A stretch of 64,000 nt of DNA from Candidatus Palauibacter poriticola (GTDB lineage: Bacteria; Gemmatimonadota; Gemmatimonadetes; Palauibacterales; Palauibacteraceae): contig JAAXHJ010000076.1 in the NCBI GenBank assembly GCA_012270965.1, positions 52,704 through 116,703 on the forward strand, given 5' to 3'. Below the pieces are notes generated by a model. The model was not told the DNA's origin. It saw nothing but the letters and a program-made list of their open reading frames with translations, and did not search any database. Made by a program: the position numbers and the translations under genes. Of this stretch, positions 35,284-43,933 are shown one piece after another (positions within the stretch are counted from its first letter, which is position 1; each line of letters starts with the position of its first letter).

Positions 35284-36486
35284 TCAAGGGGAAGTGTCGT
35301 TCGCGGGGGCCATGGCGGGGAGGATGCGGTCTTGGAGCGCCGTCCAACTGAAGAGTTCGGGCTGCTCGTGGAGCGTCCAGCCGTTGAACACGGAGATAAG
35401 ATCGTATTCGGGCACGACGTGGAGGAACTGGCCTCCGTAGCCGTTCCCCGCGAAGACCCGCGTTTCGCCATCCTCGTGCGCCGGCACCCACCACTGGTAT
35501 CCGTAACCCGTGTCGGGCCGACCGTTGTCGGGGGCCACGTCGGGCACAACGGGTGAGGTCGAGGCCTCGATCCATTGCCGGGAGACGACCTGCCGGCCGT
35601 CCCATTCCCCGCCGCGGAGCATGAGGTATCCGATGCGGGCGAGGTCGTGGGTGGAGAGGTAGAGGCCGCCCTCGCTGTCGACCTCGCCGTCGGGGGCGAT
35701 CTTCCAGTAGTACTCGTCGATGCCGGTGGGGCGGAAGAGGCGCTCCTCCGCCCACGCGTCGAGCCGCTGTCCAGTCGCCTCGCGCACGATCTTCCCGAGC
35801 AGGACGCTCACACCGTCGTTGTAGTCGAAGCGGGTGCCGGGATCCGTCCCCACCGGTTGCGCCACGACGTAGTCGATCCACCGGTCGCTCGCCTCGAGAA
35901 CCGAGGTGGGGTGCGCCTCGTCCTCGTAGGTCTGGCCGGGGACGGCCCAGTCGATCCCGCTCCGCATGGTCAGGAAATCCTCCAACGCGGTCGCGGCGCG
36001 GCGCGCCTCGGCGACGTCGACGCCATACGCTTCGAAGTACGGCCAGGCGGGTGCCTCGACGCCCGGGATGTGACCTTCGTCGATGGCGATGCCGAACGCG
36101 ACCGAAGTCACGCTCTTGGTCACGGATTGGAGCGAGTGCAGCCCCGTGTCCCGGTAGTACGGGTGCCACGACGGGTGATCGTAGTTGTACTGGTGATCCG
36201 CCGTGTCCTCCCGCGCGGTGAGAAGTTCGGCGTACCGCGCGCCGTGGTCCCAGCGGCGGTCCGCAATGATGCGCCCGTTGCGGATGAGGAGGAACTGGTC
36301 GATGAGGCCGTACCGCCCGGCATCGATGTCCGCGATGAGCGAGTCGATCGCGGCCGGATCCACCCCCTCGGCTTCCGCCGTGGAAACCGGCCACGTCTCG
36401 CCCGGCCAGCCGGGTGCCTCCGCCCTTGGCGCGCAGGCGGCCAAGGCCAGGCACGCCACCATCGAGGTCGCGTTGGATCGAGCCAT
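35284..36486 (-). CDS. Serine hydrolase of the class C beta-lactamase fold, lipoprotein
   Basis: A 400-residue protein starting at the ATG at 36486 with a lipobox (CLALAAC), so probably membrane-anchored outside the cytoplasm. The nucleophile motif is SVTK (Ser121, Lys124) and the second motif is FDYNDG (Tyr222); late in the protein GNGYGGQF takes the place of the KTG/HxG box. Such COG1680 enzymes are esterases or peptidases rather than drug-resistance beta-lactamases. Confidence 0.85.
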   Translation of the reverse strand: MARSNATSMVACLALAACAPRAEAPGWPGETWPVSTAEAEGVDPAAIDSLIADIDAGRYGLIDQFLLIRNGRIIADRRWDHGARYAELLTAREDTADHQYNYDHPSWHPYYRDTGLHSLQSVTKSVTSVAFGIAIDEGHIPGVEAPAWPYFEAYGVDVAEARRAATALEDFLTMRSGIDWAVPGQTYEDEAHPTSVLEASDRWIDYVVAQPVGTDPGTRFDYNDGVSVLLGKIVREATGQRLDAWAEERLFRPTGIDEYYWKIAPDGEVDSEGGLYLSTHDLARIGYLMLRGGEWDGRQVVSRQWIEASTSPVVPDVAPDNGRPDTGYGYQWWVPAHEDGETRVFAGNGYGGQFLHVVPEYDLISVFNGWTLHEQPELFSWTALQDRILPAMAPANDTSP

Positions 36487-36532
36487 TGCGCTCCGGACTC
36501 CTCGTTCAAGACGGGGACGGAGGCACCGGACC

Positions 36533-37120
36533 GTGCCCATCATCGATCGTAGTCTCGCCGTCCCGTTACGCCGGCGACTGCGCCATTATCCGGTGGTCAT
36601 GGTCACGGGCCCGAGGCAGTCCGGCAAGACCACGCGGTGTCGCGCGGTGTTCTCGGACCGGCCGTATGTGTCGCTCGAAGGTCTCGACCTGCGTACCTAC
36701 GCCCGGGAGGATCCTCGCGGGTTCCTGCGGGAGTACCGGCGCGGCGCGGTCATCGACGAGGTGCAGCGTGCTCCGGACCTCACCTCCTACCTGCGGGGCG
36801 AAGTGGACGAGAATCCCACGCCCGGCCGGTTCGTGCCGACGGAATCGCAGCATTTGGGATTGACGGATGCGGTGAGCCAGTCGCTCGCCGGGCGGGTGGG
36901 CCTCCTCTACCGATTCCCTCCGGATTTCGATGAACTCGGGCGCTTCGGCGGTTCGTCTCCGAGCTTGCTGGAGACGCTGTGGACGGGAGCGTATCCGCGC
37001 ATCCACGACCGCCGTGTCCCCGCGGACACTTGGCTGCGCGACTACACGACGACCTACGTAGAGCGCGACGTGCGGTCCCTGGGGAACGTCACGGACCTCG
37101 ATGCGTGCTTGGGACTGAAG
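36533..37120 (+). pseudogene. AAA ATPase/DUF4143 protein, 3' truncated
   Basis: A GTG at 36533 starts the canonical IIDRSLAVPLRRRLRHYPVV, followed by Walker A TGPRQSGKTT, Walker B GAVIDEVQRAPDL and sensor region FVPTESQHLGLT. Family proteins are about 380-420 residues with a C-terminal DUF4143 domain; here homology stops after VERDVRSLGNVTDLDA, about residue 195, and the frame then runs antisense into the next gene. The DUF4143 domain is lost, so this is very likely nonfunctional. Confidence 0.75.
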
Positions 37121-37134
37121 CGTCCCGCTTCGGG

Positions 37135-39189
37135 TCAGCGGAGGGCGGCTGCGACGTTCCCGCCATCCACGGTGAGAATGGCGCCGGTCGTCGCGCGGGC
37201 GAGTGCCAGCGAGATGAAAGCCCGAGCGACATCGTCCGCGCGGACCTCGCGGCCGAGAAGGTTGCCGCGCATGTAGGCGTCCTCGCTCACGCCACGCGCC
37301 TCGGAGCGCGCGGAGATCATCTCCTCGGTGAGCACGCCGCTTCGGATGCGGTCGGCGTTCACCCCGTTCGACCGGATGCCCTCCCACCCGTGTTCGATGG
37401 CGTACTGGCGCACGAGTCCGAGGGTCGCCGCTTTCGGCAACCCGTAGGGGCCGAAGTCCGGACCCGGGTTGACGGCCTGCTTGGAGACGTTGAAGAGGAG
37501 GCAACCGCCCGTCCCCTGGGCGCGCATCATGCGCACGGCCACGCGCGTGACGCGCTGGTGGGCGAAGAAGTTCAACTCGAAGCTCTCCCGCAGCACGTCA
37601 TCCGTCACGTCGGCCATCGGGGCGCGCCACGCCGCCCCGGCGTTGGAGACGAGGATGTCGACGCCTCCGAAGCGGGCGGCGACGATGTCGAACGCGCGGG
37701 CCACGGACGCGTCGTCCGTCACGTCGCATGGGACGGCGAGCCCCGCTTCGGCTGCGGCGGCGTCGTCGAGCGCGGGGCCGGGGAGGTCGAAGAAGGCGAC
37801 CTCGGCGCCGACGGTCCGGAACGCGGCGGCGGTGGCCCGGCCGATCGCGCCCGCGCCGCCGGTGACGACCACGACGTGGCGCGCCAGCGTCTTCTCCCTC
37901 GCGCCGGCCAGTTTCGCCTGTTCGAGCGACCAGTACTCGATGTCGAACAACTCGGACTCGGCGATGCTCTCGAAGCGGTCCATGCTCTCCGCATCCGTGA
38001 TGACATCGACGGTGGTTTCGGCGAGGTCGGCCGCCGCCGCCGCGGCCCGCGCGTCCCGGCCGCTCGCGAACAGACCCACGCCCGGCACGAGGACCACGCG
38101 CGGACTTGGATCGAGCATGCGCTTCATCCCGCCGTAGCGCGGGTTGTGGCGCTCGAAATACGTCGTGTAGGCCTCCCCGTAGGCGTCCACGGCGGCTCGC
38201 GCCCTGCCGGTCCAAGCCGTGAGATCCCCGGCGGGTGGCGCCGGGAGCACGACGGGGAGCGGCTTCGTGCGGATCGCGTGGTCCGGGGTGACGGTGCCGA
38301 CCTGGCTGTAGCGCGACAGTTCGTCGCCGCCGACGTAGGCAAGAATGGCGGGGCTTACCCGGTGCTCGAGGATGAAGCGCTCGACCTCCGCGCCGTCGCC
38401 CTCCCGGCGGATCGCCAGCATGCCGCGGATGGCGGGCGCGATCTCGCTCGCGGAAGCGACCGCGCCGGGTGCCGCGGCGGCGGCGAACACCGTCCGGCGC
38501 CCGCGCTCGATGCGCGCTTCGGCGAGACTCACGAACTCGATCATGAGTTCGTACGCCTCCTGCGCCGTGTCCCCGAAGGTGAACAGCCCGTGCTTGAGGA
38601 GGACGAGCCCTTCGGCCCTCGGGTGGGCATCCGCCGCCGCCTTCGCTGCCTTCGCGAGATCGAAGCCGGGCATGATGTAGGGCACGATCGCGGCCCGGTC
38701 GCTGTACACTTCGCGGCAGATCTCCTCCCCGTGCGGCTGGTCCGTCAGCGCGAGCGCCGCGTTGGCGTGCGTATGGTCGATGAACGTCCGCGGCACCCAC
38801 GCGTGCAGGAGCGTTTCGACGGACGGGTTCGGCGCCTTCGAGTCGAGCAGGTTGCGGCGCTGCAGGTTGACCATGTCCTCGTCGGACAGCGCGTCGATGC
38901 CGGCCAACGCGAGGAGCGGATCGAGCTGCACCGCGGGAAGTCCGGGCGGCTCGATCGTCCCCATATCCCACCCGCTCCCCTTCACGTACAGCACGTCCAG
39001 CTCCGTCCCGGTCACGTCGCGGGCCCTCGATTTGACCGACGTGTTCCCGCCCCCGTGCAGCACGAGTCGCGGTTCGGATCCGAGGAGCCGCGTCGTGTAG
39101 ACCCGCAGCGCGAGGTCCTCCCCGACGCCTTCGGCGGCGTACCGTTCGACGAGTTCCGCGGCCTCGCGGTCGTTCCACGCGCTTCTCAT
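37135..39189 (-). CDS. Bifunctional aldolase/short-chain dehydrogenase (RhaD-type fusion)
   Basis: A 684-residue fusion. The N-terminal half is a class II aldolase (HGGGNTS, KGSGWDMGTIEPPGL, zinc residues in HTHANAALALT and LLKHGLFTFG); the C-terminal half is a Rossmann dehydrogenase (VVVTGGAGAIGRAT, NAGAAW, catalytic Tyr in FGPYGLPKAA). Enzymes of this layout cleave rhamnulose-1-phosphate or a similar deoxyketose and oxidise the lactaldehyde. No other rhamnose genes are near, so the sugar is uncertain. It lies 39 bases downstream of vapC on the same strand. Confidence 0.88.
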   Translation of the reverse strand: MRSAWNDREAAELVERYAAEGVGEDLALRVYTTRLLGSEPRLVLHGGGNTSVKSRARDVTGTELDVLYVKGSGWDMGTIEPPGLPAVQLDPLLALAGIDALSDEDMVNLQRRNLLDSKAPNPSVETLLHAWVPRTFIDHTHANAALALTDQPHGEEICREVYSDRAAIVPYIMPGFDLAKAAKAAADAHPRAEGLVLLKHGLFTFGDTAQEAYELMIEFVSLAEARIERGRRTVFAAAAAPGAVASASEIAPAIRGMLAIRREGDGAEVERFILEHRVSPAILAYVGGDELSRYSQVGTVTPDHAIRTKPLPVVLPAPPAGDLTAWTGRARAAVDAYGEAYTTYFERHNPRYGGMKRMLDPSPRVVLVPGVGLFASGRDARAAAAAADLAETTVDVITDAESMDRFESIAESELFDIEYWSLEQAKLAGAREKTLARHVVVVTGGAGAIGRATAAAFRTVGAEVAFFDLPGPALDDAAAAEAGLAVPCDVTDDASVARAFDIVAARFGGVDILVSNAGAAWRAPMADVTDDVLRESFELNFFAHQRVTRVAVRMMRAQGTGGCLLFNVSKQAVNPGPDFGPYGLPKAATLGLVRQYAIEHGWEGIRSNGVNADRIRSGVLTEEMISARSEARGVSEDAYMRGNLLGREVRADDVARAFISLALARATTGAILTVDGGNVAAALR

Positions 39190-39228
39190 CTCATGCTCTC
39201 CTTCCGAGTCGGCTCCGGCGGCGGGCGA

Positions 39229-39615
39229 TCACCAGAGGACGGGAACGGGATAAGACGAAATCGCCTCGTCGGGCGTGACGATCTTCAATCCGTTCACGAT
39301 CGCCTGCGAGACGAGACCGCGGTCGAAGGGGTCGGTATGGCGGGTCGGCAGGAGCACTTCTTGGGTCGCCGCCGCCTCATCGAAGGGGAGCGGTTCGAGT
39401 TGCAGCCACTCGCGCCGGCTCGAAACGTAGCGGACGGGCGACTCGGGGAGCGGCAACCGTCCGAGGCCGTGCTTGATCGCGATTTCCCAAGCCGAGAGCG
39501 CACTCAGATACACCGTGTTGCCCGGGTCTCTGCACGCCGCCTCCGCCGTCCGGGACAGCCGGGAGTCCGCCGCCGCCAGCCACAGGAACGTGCACGTGTC
39601 GACGAGCAGCCTCAC
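39229..39615 (-). CDS. VapC-type PIN-domain toxin
   Basis: A 128-residue PIN RNase-like toxin. The N-terminus LLVDTCTFLWLAA gives the first Asp, the segment YLSALSAWEIAIKH the Glu, and HTDPFDRGLVSQA the later Asp residues, so the catalytic acids appear complete. The GTG at 39615 overlaps the antitoxin stop (GTGA). Unlike the vapC at 30 kb, the frame is intact. Confidence 0.88.
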   Translation of the reverse strand: MRLLVDTCTFLWLAAADSRLSRTAEAACRDPGNTVYLSALSAWEIAIKHGLGRLPLPESPVRYVSSRREWLQLEPLPFDEAAATQEVLLPTRHTDPFDRGLVSQAIVNGLKIVTPDEAISSYPVPVLW

Positions 39616-39860
39616 CGCTCGCTCGCGTCACCCTGGAACGCCCGCAGCACGGGTTCCGGCAGGGGTTCGAAGAAGCTCGCCGGCACCTTCATGCCCCTGT
39701 CGATTCCGATCGGACGCTCCCGGACCGGTGTCGACGGCAGGGGACGGATCTCCGCGATGGGCACGTTGCGCCGGCACAGCGTAACCGTCTCGCCGCGCTC
39801 CACGCGGGCGAGATACCGAGCCAGATCGGCCCGAGCCTCGGCAATGTTGACCCTGATCAT
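39612..39860 (-). CDS. Phd/YefM-family antitoxin
   Basis: An 82-residue antitoxin beginning MIRVNIAEARADLARYLARV from the ATG at 39860, the usual Phd/YefM fold, then ETVTLCRRNVPIAEIRPLP; the C-terminal part would wrap the toxin. It is coupled to the PIN toxin. The ATG lies inside a three-box repeat operator, consistent with autoregulation. Confidence 0.88.
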   Translation of the reverse strand: MIRVNIAEARADLARYLARVERGETVTLCRRNVPIAEIRPLPSTPVRERPIGIDRGMKVPASFFEPLPEPVLRAFQGDASER

Positions 39861-39889
39861 GTACAGGAACCTATACAACTATCTGTACA
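39860..39889. promoter_or_regulatory. Antitoxin operator: three TGTACA-type boxes at 12-base steps
   Basis: TGTACA at 39860-39865, TATACA at 39872-39877 and TGTACA at 39884-39889, exactly 12 bases apart. The known YefM operator has TGTACA cores with a 12-base centre spacing. The first box overlaps the antitoxin start codon. Confidence 0.7.
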
Positions 39890-39943
39890 GGTTCAAGATC
39901 GTCGCCGCCCGGGAGGCCGAGGAGACCGTCGGCGACCCGGAGC

Positions 39944-41998
39944 TTACCCGCCTGCCGTGGTAACGGCCTCATTCTTGTCCGGGTGCACTGGGGACGTCTC
40001 CCACTCGTACTCCTCGCCCAGGACCCAGCGGAAATACCAGTCCAGTTCGACGTTCGCCTTGAACAGGCGCTGCTGCAGCTCGACCCAGCCGTGTCCCTGC
40101 TCGGGCGCCACGTAGAGGTGGGTCGGGACGCCGTTGTGCTTCAATCCCTGGTACAGTTCGACGGACTGCGGCATCGGCACGCGCTCATCGTTCTCCCCGA
40201 CGAGGACCAGGGTCGGGGTCACGACCCTGTGAAGGTCGAAGAGCGGCGAGTCGGCCATGTACTGCTCGATCGGAGCGTCCTCCGACCAGGGCGTGCCCCC
40301 GAACCAGGGCGTGCGATAGATGCGGACGTCGGATTGCGCGTACATCGACATCCAGTTCACGGCCCCCGCGCCCGAGGAAGCCGCCTTGAAGCGGTCCGTG
40401 TGGGTGATGATCTTGTTCGTCATGTGGCCGCCGGCGCTCCAGCCCATCTTCGCCATGCGGTCGCCGTCCACGAGGCCGCGGTCGATGAGATAATCCACTC
40501 CGGCCATCACGTCCTTGTGGGCTTGGTCGAAGTAGTTGCCGATCATGTTGCGCAGGAAGTCGTCGCCGTATCCGGTGGACCCGCGATAGTTGGGCTTGAA
40601 GACGAACCAGCCGCGCGCGGCGAGCACGGTCTCGTAGTTGCTTGAGCGCGCGAAGCGGAACTTGTCGGAGGACGGGGGGCCGCCATGCGTCTGCACGACG
40701 AGCGGATAGCGCTCGCCCTCCCGATAGTCGATGGGATAGAAGATGAGGCCCTCCACCTCGACGCCATCCTCGCCCGCGTACCGCACGGCTTCGATGCGCG
40801 GCAGGAGGAACTCCTCGGCCAGATAGTCGAAGAGGTGGGTGACCTGGCGTGGCCCCCCGGATCCGGCCGTCGCCCACAAGTCTCCCGCGTTGGTCGAACT
40901 GCTGACGGAATAGAGGTGCGTGCCGGATGAGGGATGGTAGTCCCAGGCGCCGACCGAGTGGTCTCCCTCGGTGACCGCTTCGGCCCGGCCCGCATCCGAG
41001 GCGTCGGCGGGCACGGAGTAGATCTGCTGGCGAACGCCGGTGTTCGCGCGGAAGTAGATCGAGCGGCCGTCCCGCGACCACATCGCGGCGTTCACGTCGA
41101 AGCTCCCGCCGGGCACCACCGAGACGGGGTCGCCGCCATCGGTCGGGACGACGAACAGACGCTGGTTGAAGTAGAAGTCGCTCAGTTCGTCGTTCGTGTT
41201 CGCGACGAAGAGCGCGTGGCGGTTATCGGGGGAAAGGGACGCGCCGACCTCCCCCACGTGGTTGTCGGTGATCCGGCGCGCGTCCGTCCCGTCGGGGCCC
41301 ATCACCCACAGCTCCGAGTTGAGCAGGTCGTCGTAGAGGGCGGTCGGCGCCAACTGCACGAGGAGGAGCGTGCCGTCGCGCGAGATCGAGTATCCGCGGA
41401 CCATCAGACCGGGCTCCGTCACGCGCTCCGCCGGACCGCCGTCGCCGGGAACCCGCCACAGTCCGGTCGGAAGCTTGTCCTCTTCATAGCGAAACACGTT
41501 GTCGTTGACCGCTTCGCGCGCCTTCTCGGCCGCGGACTTCTCGTCGACCGCCATGAAGTAGATCCAGGCGCCGTCGCCGGACCACGAGATCGAACTCACG
41601 GGCGTCGGGTGTTCGCTAACGGCGCCGGCCTCTCCGCCGCGCGTCGGCATCACGAACACCTGGTTGTACTCCGTATCGTGCCGGTTCGCGACGAACGCGA
41701 TGCGCGATCCGTCGGGCGACCAGCGCGGGCTCGATTCACCGCCCTCGCCGTTCGTCATGCGCGTCGCGCCGGAGCCGTCCATCGCGACGCGCCAGATGTG
41801 GGAAACCGTGCCGTTGGCCTCCCAGTCGGTGTCCGTCCTCACGTACAGCACCTCCGATCCGTCCGGTGATATCCGCGGGTCGGCGAGACCGGGGATGTCG
41901 ATCAGATCCACGATCGTCATTGCGCGGCGTTGGCCGGAGGCGGGGGAGGCGGAAACAAGAACGGCGACGATTCCGAGTCCGAGGATGCGGCGAGACAT
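39944..41998 (-). CDS. Secreted S9-family peptidase
   Basis: A 684-residue exported peptidase from the ATG at 41998, with a signal peptide (ILGLGIVAVLVSASPASG). A WD40-like propeller with repeats such as ISPDGSEVLYVRTDTDW and WSPDGSRIAFVAN is followed by the hydrolase domain, with Ser521 in GWSAGGHMTNK, an Asp in GENDERVP and a His in PEQGHGW. The layout is like acylaminoacyl/dipeptidyl peptidases. It differs in length and sequence from the S9 peptidase at 27-29 kb, so the two are distant paralogues. Confidence 0.9.
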   Translation of the reverse strand: MSRRILGLGIVAVLVSASPASGQRRAMTIVDLIDIPGLADPRISPDGSEVLYVRTDTDWEANGTVSHIWRVAMDGSGATRMTNGEGGESSPRWSPDGSRIAFVANRHDTEYNQVFVMPTRGGEAGAVSEHPTPVSSISWSGDGAWIYFMAVDEKSAAEKAREAVNDNVFRYEEDKLPTGLWRVPGDGGPAERVTEPGLMVRGYSISRDGTLLLVQLAPTALYDDLLNSELWVMGPDGTDARRITDNHVGEVGASLSPDNRHALFVANTNDELSDFYFNQRLFVVPTDGGDPVSVVPGGSFDVNAAMWSRDGRSIYFRANTGVRQQIYSVPADASDAGRAEAVTEGDHSVGAWDYHPSSGTHLYSVSSSTNAGDLWATAGSGGPRQVTHLFDYLAEEFLLPRIEAVRYAGEDGVEVEGLIFYPIDYREGERYPLVVQTHGGPPSSDKFRFARSSNYETVLAARGWFVFKPNYRGSTGYGDDFLRNMIGNYFDQAHKDVMAGVDYLIDRGLVDGDRMAKMGWSAGGHMTNKIITHTDRFKAASSGAGAVNWMSMYAQSDVRIYRTPWFGGTPWSEDAPIEQYMADSPLFDLHRVVTPTLVLVGENDERVPMPQSVELYQGLKHNGVPTHLYVAPEQGHGWVELQQRLFKANVELDWYFRWVLGEEYEWETSPVHPDKNEAVTTAGG

Positions 41999-42501
41999 GG
42001 CAGACTCCTGCGGTTGGCGGCGGCCCGTGTGGATGCTTCGATCCTGATGCCACGGCTCTCTCGGAACAAGGGCTCCGCGTCGCCTCCTGTCCGCTGGTCG
42101 ATTGATCGCGCGAAATAAGAACCCGGCGTCGCGACACTTGCAACCTCGCAACCCCGCCGCGCCACACACCCGCCGCCGCGGATGGCACGCCCGCGGGGAG
42201 CCGACCCTGCCGGCGACAAATCCCGAGCCTCGCCGCACCGGTCCCCTCCGCCTTCCCGAGGCGAGCCCGTCGAAACGACCGCGTAAGATCCCCTCCCCGT
42301 GCACGGTCAACCATGCGCACGACCCGATCAAATCGTGAACGTACCCCGACTCGCAGCCGTGTCGCCGACGGGATCTGCCGGCCTCACCCCGTCACGCAGC
42401 AGTTCGAGGAATAGCCATATCACTCGGCCGCCACGCGACCCGGCATTGATTGATAATGCCCACTGTCGCCCATCGCACATGCGTCCATCACATCATGCGC
42501 A
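41999..42501. other. 503-base gap without a gene
   Basis: No convincing coding frame on either strand. Base composition falls from GC-rich near 42050-42300 to clearly lower GC after 42350 (for example ATTGATTGATAATGCC), marking the left edge of the low-GC island that follows. Confidence 0.6.
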
Positions 42502-43047
42502 CTAGCCCTGAAACTCCCGCAACCGCGCCGCCAACGCCGTTAAATCAACATAGCTCGGATTGTTGATCGTTCCACTCGCCCGCGACGCCTCATCCACCGC
42601 GACGGCCACGGGCGTCATCGAAATCCGCCAATCATTCGTCGTCGCACCGTTGACGTCGCCGATGATTCTAACCCTGCGGTCCAACGTTTCCGCAAAGCGG
42701 CGTACTTCCGATTGTTGGCCAGCGCACACTACAATCGTCCGCACTGCTCCCGCCGACTCCTTCGCAAATTCCGATATGGCCTCCCGTCGCCCCCAACACG
42801 GCTGACACCCCACACTCATGAAGACGACGATCGTTCCGGCCTCATGTTGGGTACGCGGCGCCCCAGCCTGAAGAACTAGACCAACGATAGGCGGTACTCT
42901 CCATCCTTCCGTCGGTCCATGTAGTCGTTTTCCGCCGTGACCGACGCGCTCCATGAGCGCCACATGTTCACGGAACATACCAATCATGATCATTGTGTGC
43001 ACAAGAACAACCAACCACAACGCCACATAGCTCGCCATAAAGAACAT
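42502..43047 (-). CDS. MauD-like membrane-anchored thioredoxin-fold protein
   Basis: A 181-residue protein with one N-terminal membrane helix (VALWLVVLVHTMIMIGMF) and a periplasmic thioredoxin-like domain containing the active-site motif GCQPCW. This is the layout of MauD, which with MauE helps form the disulfides of the methylamine dehydrogenase small subunit. The start with AAAGGAGGAGAG directly upstream is clear. It is the last gene of the island, 69 bases after the MauE-like gene. Confidence 0.8.
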   Translation of the reverse strand: MFFMASYVALWLVVLVHTMIMIGMFREHVALMERVGHGGKRLHGPTEGWRVPPIVGLVLQAGAPRTQHEAGTIVVFMSVGCQPCWGRREAISEFAKESAGAVRTIVVCAGQQSEVRRFAETLDRRVRIIGDVNGATTNDWRISMTPVAVAVDEASRASGTINNPSYVDLTALAARLREFQG

Positions 43048-43116
43048 CTCTCCTCCTTTGATGGCAGTGGTCCTAATTGCTGCCGGGTCGACTGATGTCG
43101 GTCTATCGCGCCTTCA

Positions 43117-43680
43117 TCATCGTCCTCTCCCCGAGAACACTCTTGAACGTGTGTGAACAACTGCCTCCCTCGCCTCCAGCAGCAGATACAGCAGCGTCAC
43201 CAGTCCTATCCAAAACATACTCCGCGCAAGCGTGCCTATTCCCAACATCCACAGCGGCTCATGCACTCGCGCGTCGCCGACGATGCCCGCGCAGAGAGCA
43301 ATGCTTGCGATGAACAGCAAGATCCCGCGAAGCAGCACGACAGCCCGCACGGGCCGTTGATCGCCCCAACCTCCAAAACATCCACAGCCCGCGCCGCCGC
43401 GTCGGTAAAGTAAAGCCAGAACCCCAAGAAACACGCCAAACAACACCGCATTGGCGAAAGCGGCTATCCTGAGCCACAAGCCTGACATCAATAAAGCGCC
43501 GAGTATCATCTCCACACCTATCAGCGCGCCAATGGCCGTCGACCGAACGCCGGCACGCAATGGGAACAGTTCCATTGCTACCTTGTGCAGCGCATGAGGG
43601 TTCCGAATCTTCCGTATCGCAGCCAATAATAGCAACGTACCGAAACCGGCCCGGATTGCAATTATCGCGTCGATGGCCAC
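43117..43680 (-). CDS. MauE/DoxX-like redox membrane protein
   Basis: A 187-residue membrane protein with about four to five helices. The GTG at 43680 is chosen because TTTGGAGG lies six bases before it; in-frame codons further up lack a site. The motif GGAGCGCFGGWG between helices 3 and 4 is the Cys-x-Cys signature of the MauE family, which shuttles redox equivalents to MauD. Its promoter side has been cut off from the rest of the operon by an IS element that begins 82 bases upstream. Confidence 0.8.
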   Translation of the reverse strand: MAIDAIIAIRAGFGTLLLLAAIRKIRNPHALHKVAMELFPLRAGVRSTAIGALIGVEMILGALLMSGLWLRIAAFANAVLFGVFLGVLALLYRRGGAGCGCFGGWGDQRPVRAVVLLRGILLFIASIALCAGIVGDARVHEPLWMLGIGTLARSMFWIGLVTLLYLLLEAREAVVHTRSRVFSGRGR

Positions 43681-43933
43681 AGGGTTCCTCCAAACTTTTA
43701 CCGGACACAACGGCCATGGTCTTCATGACGGGTTTACATGAAGAGGAGTCGGGGAATTCACCCCGGATCCTGCGATCGTTCCCGCTCGGTTCGTCCGGGA
43801 CGGTGGCCGCAGACGGGCCGGAAGGGCCCGTTCGCCAGTGCGGGCATAGTTGTGGACTATGGAAAAACACCATCCGGCGCCCCACGTTCAGGGGGACTTG
43901 ACAAGAGTTCACCGCTGAACGGAGGACACCCGG

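Noticed and set aside
35284..36486. A drug-resistance class C beta-lactamase
   Set aside because: It has a lipobox, lacks the KTG-type motif and matches the broader COG1680 serine hydrolases.
37135..39963. Long plus-strand frame of 994 residues over the aldolase fusion
   Set aside because: It is antisense to a clear 684-residue enzyme and has shadow composition; such long antisense frames are common in GC-rich DNA.
42299..42505. Small plus-strand ORF in the gap before MauD
   Set aside because: No ribosome site, skewed composition, no relatives recognised.
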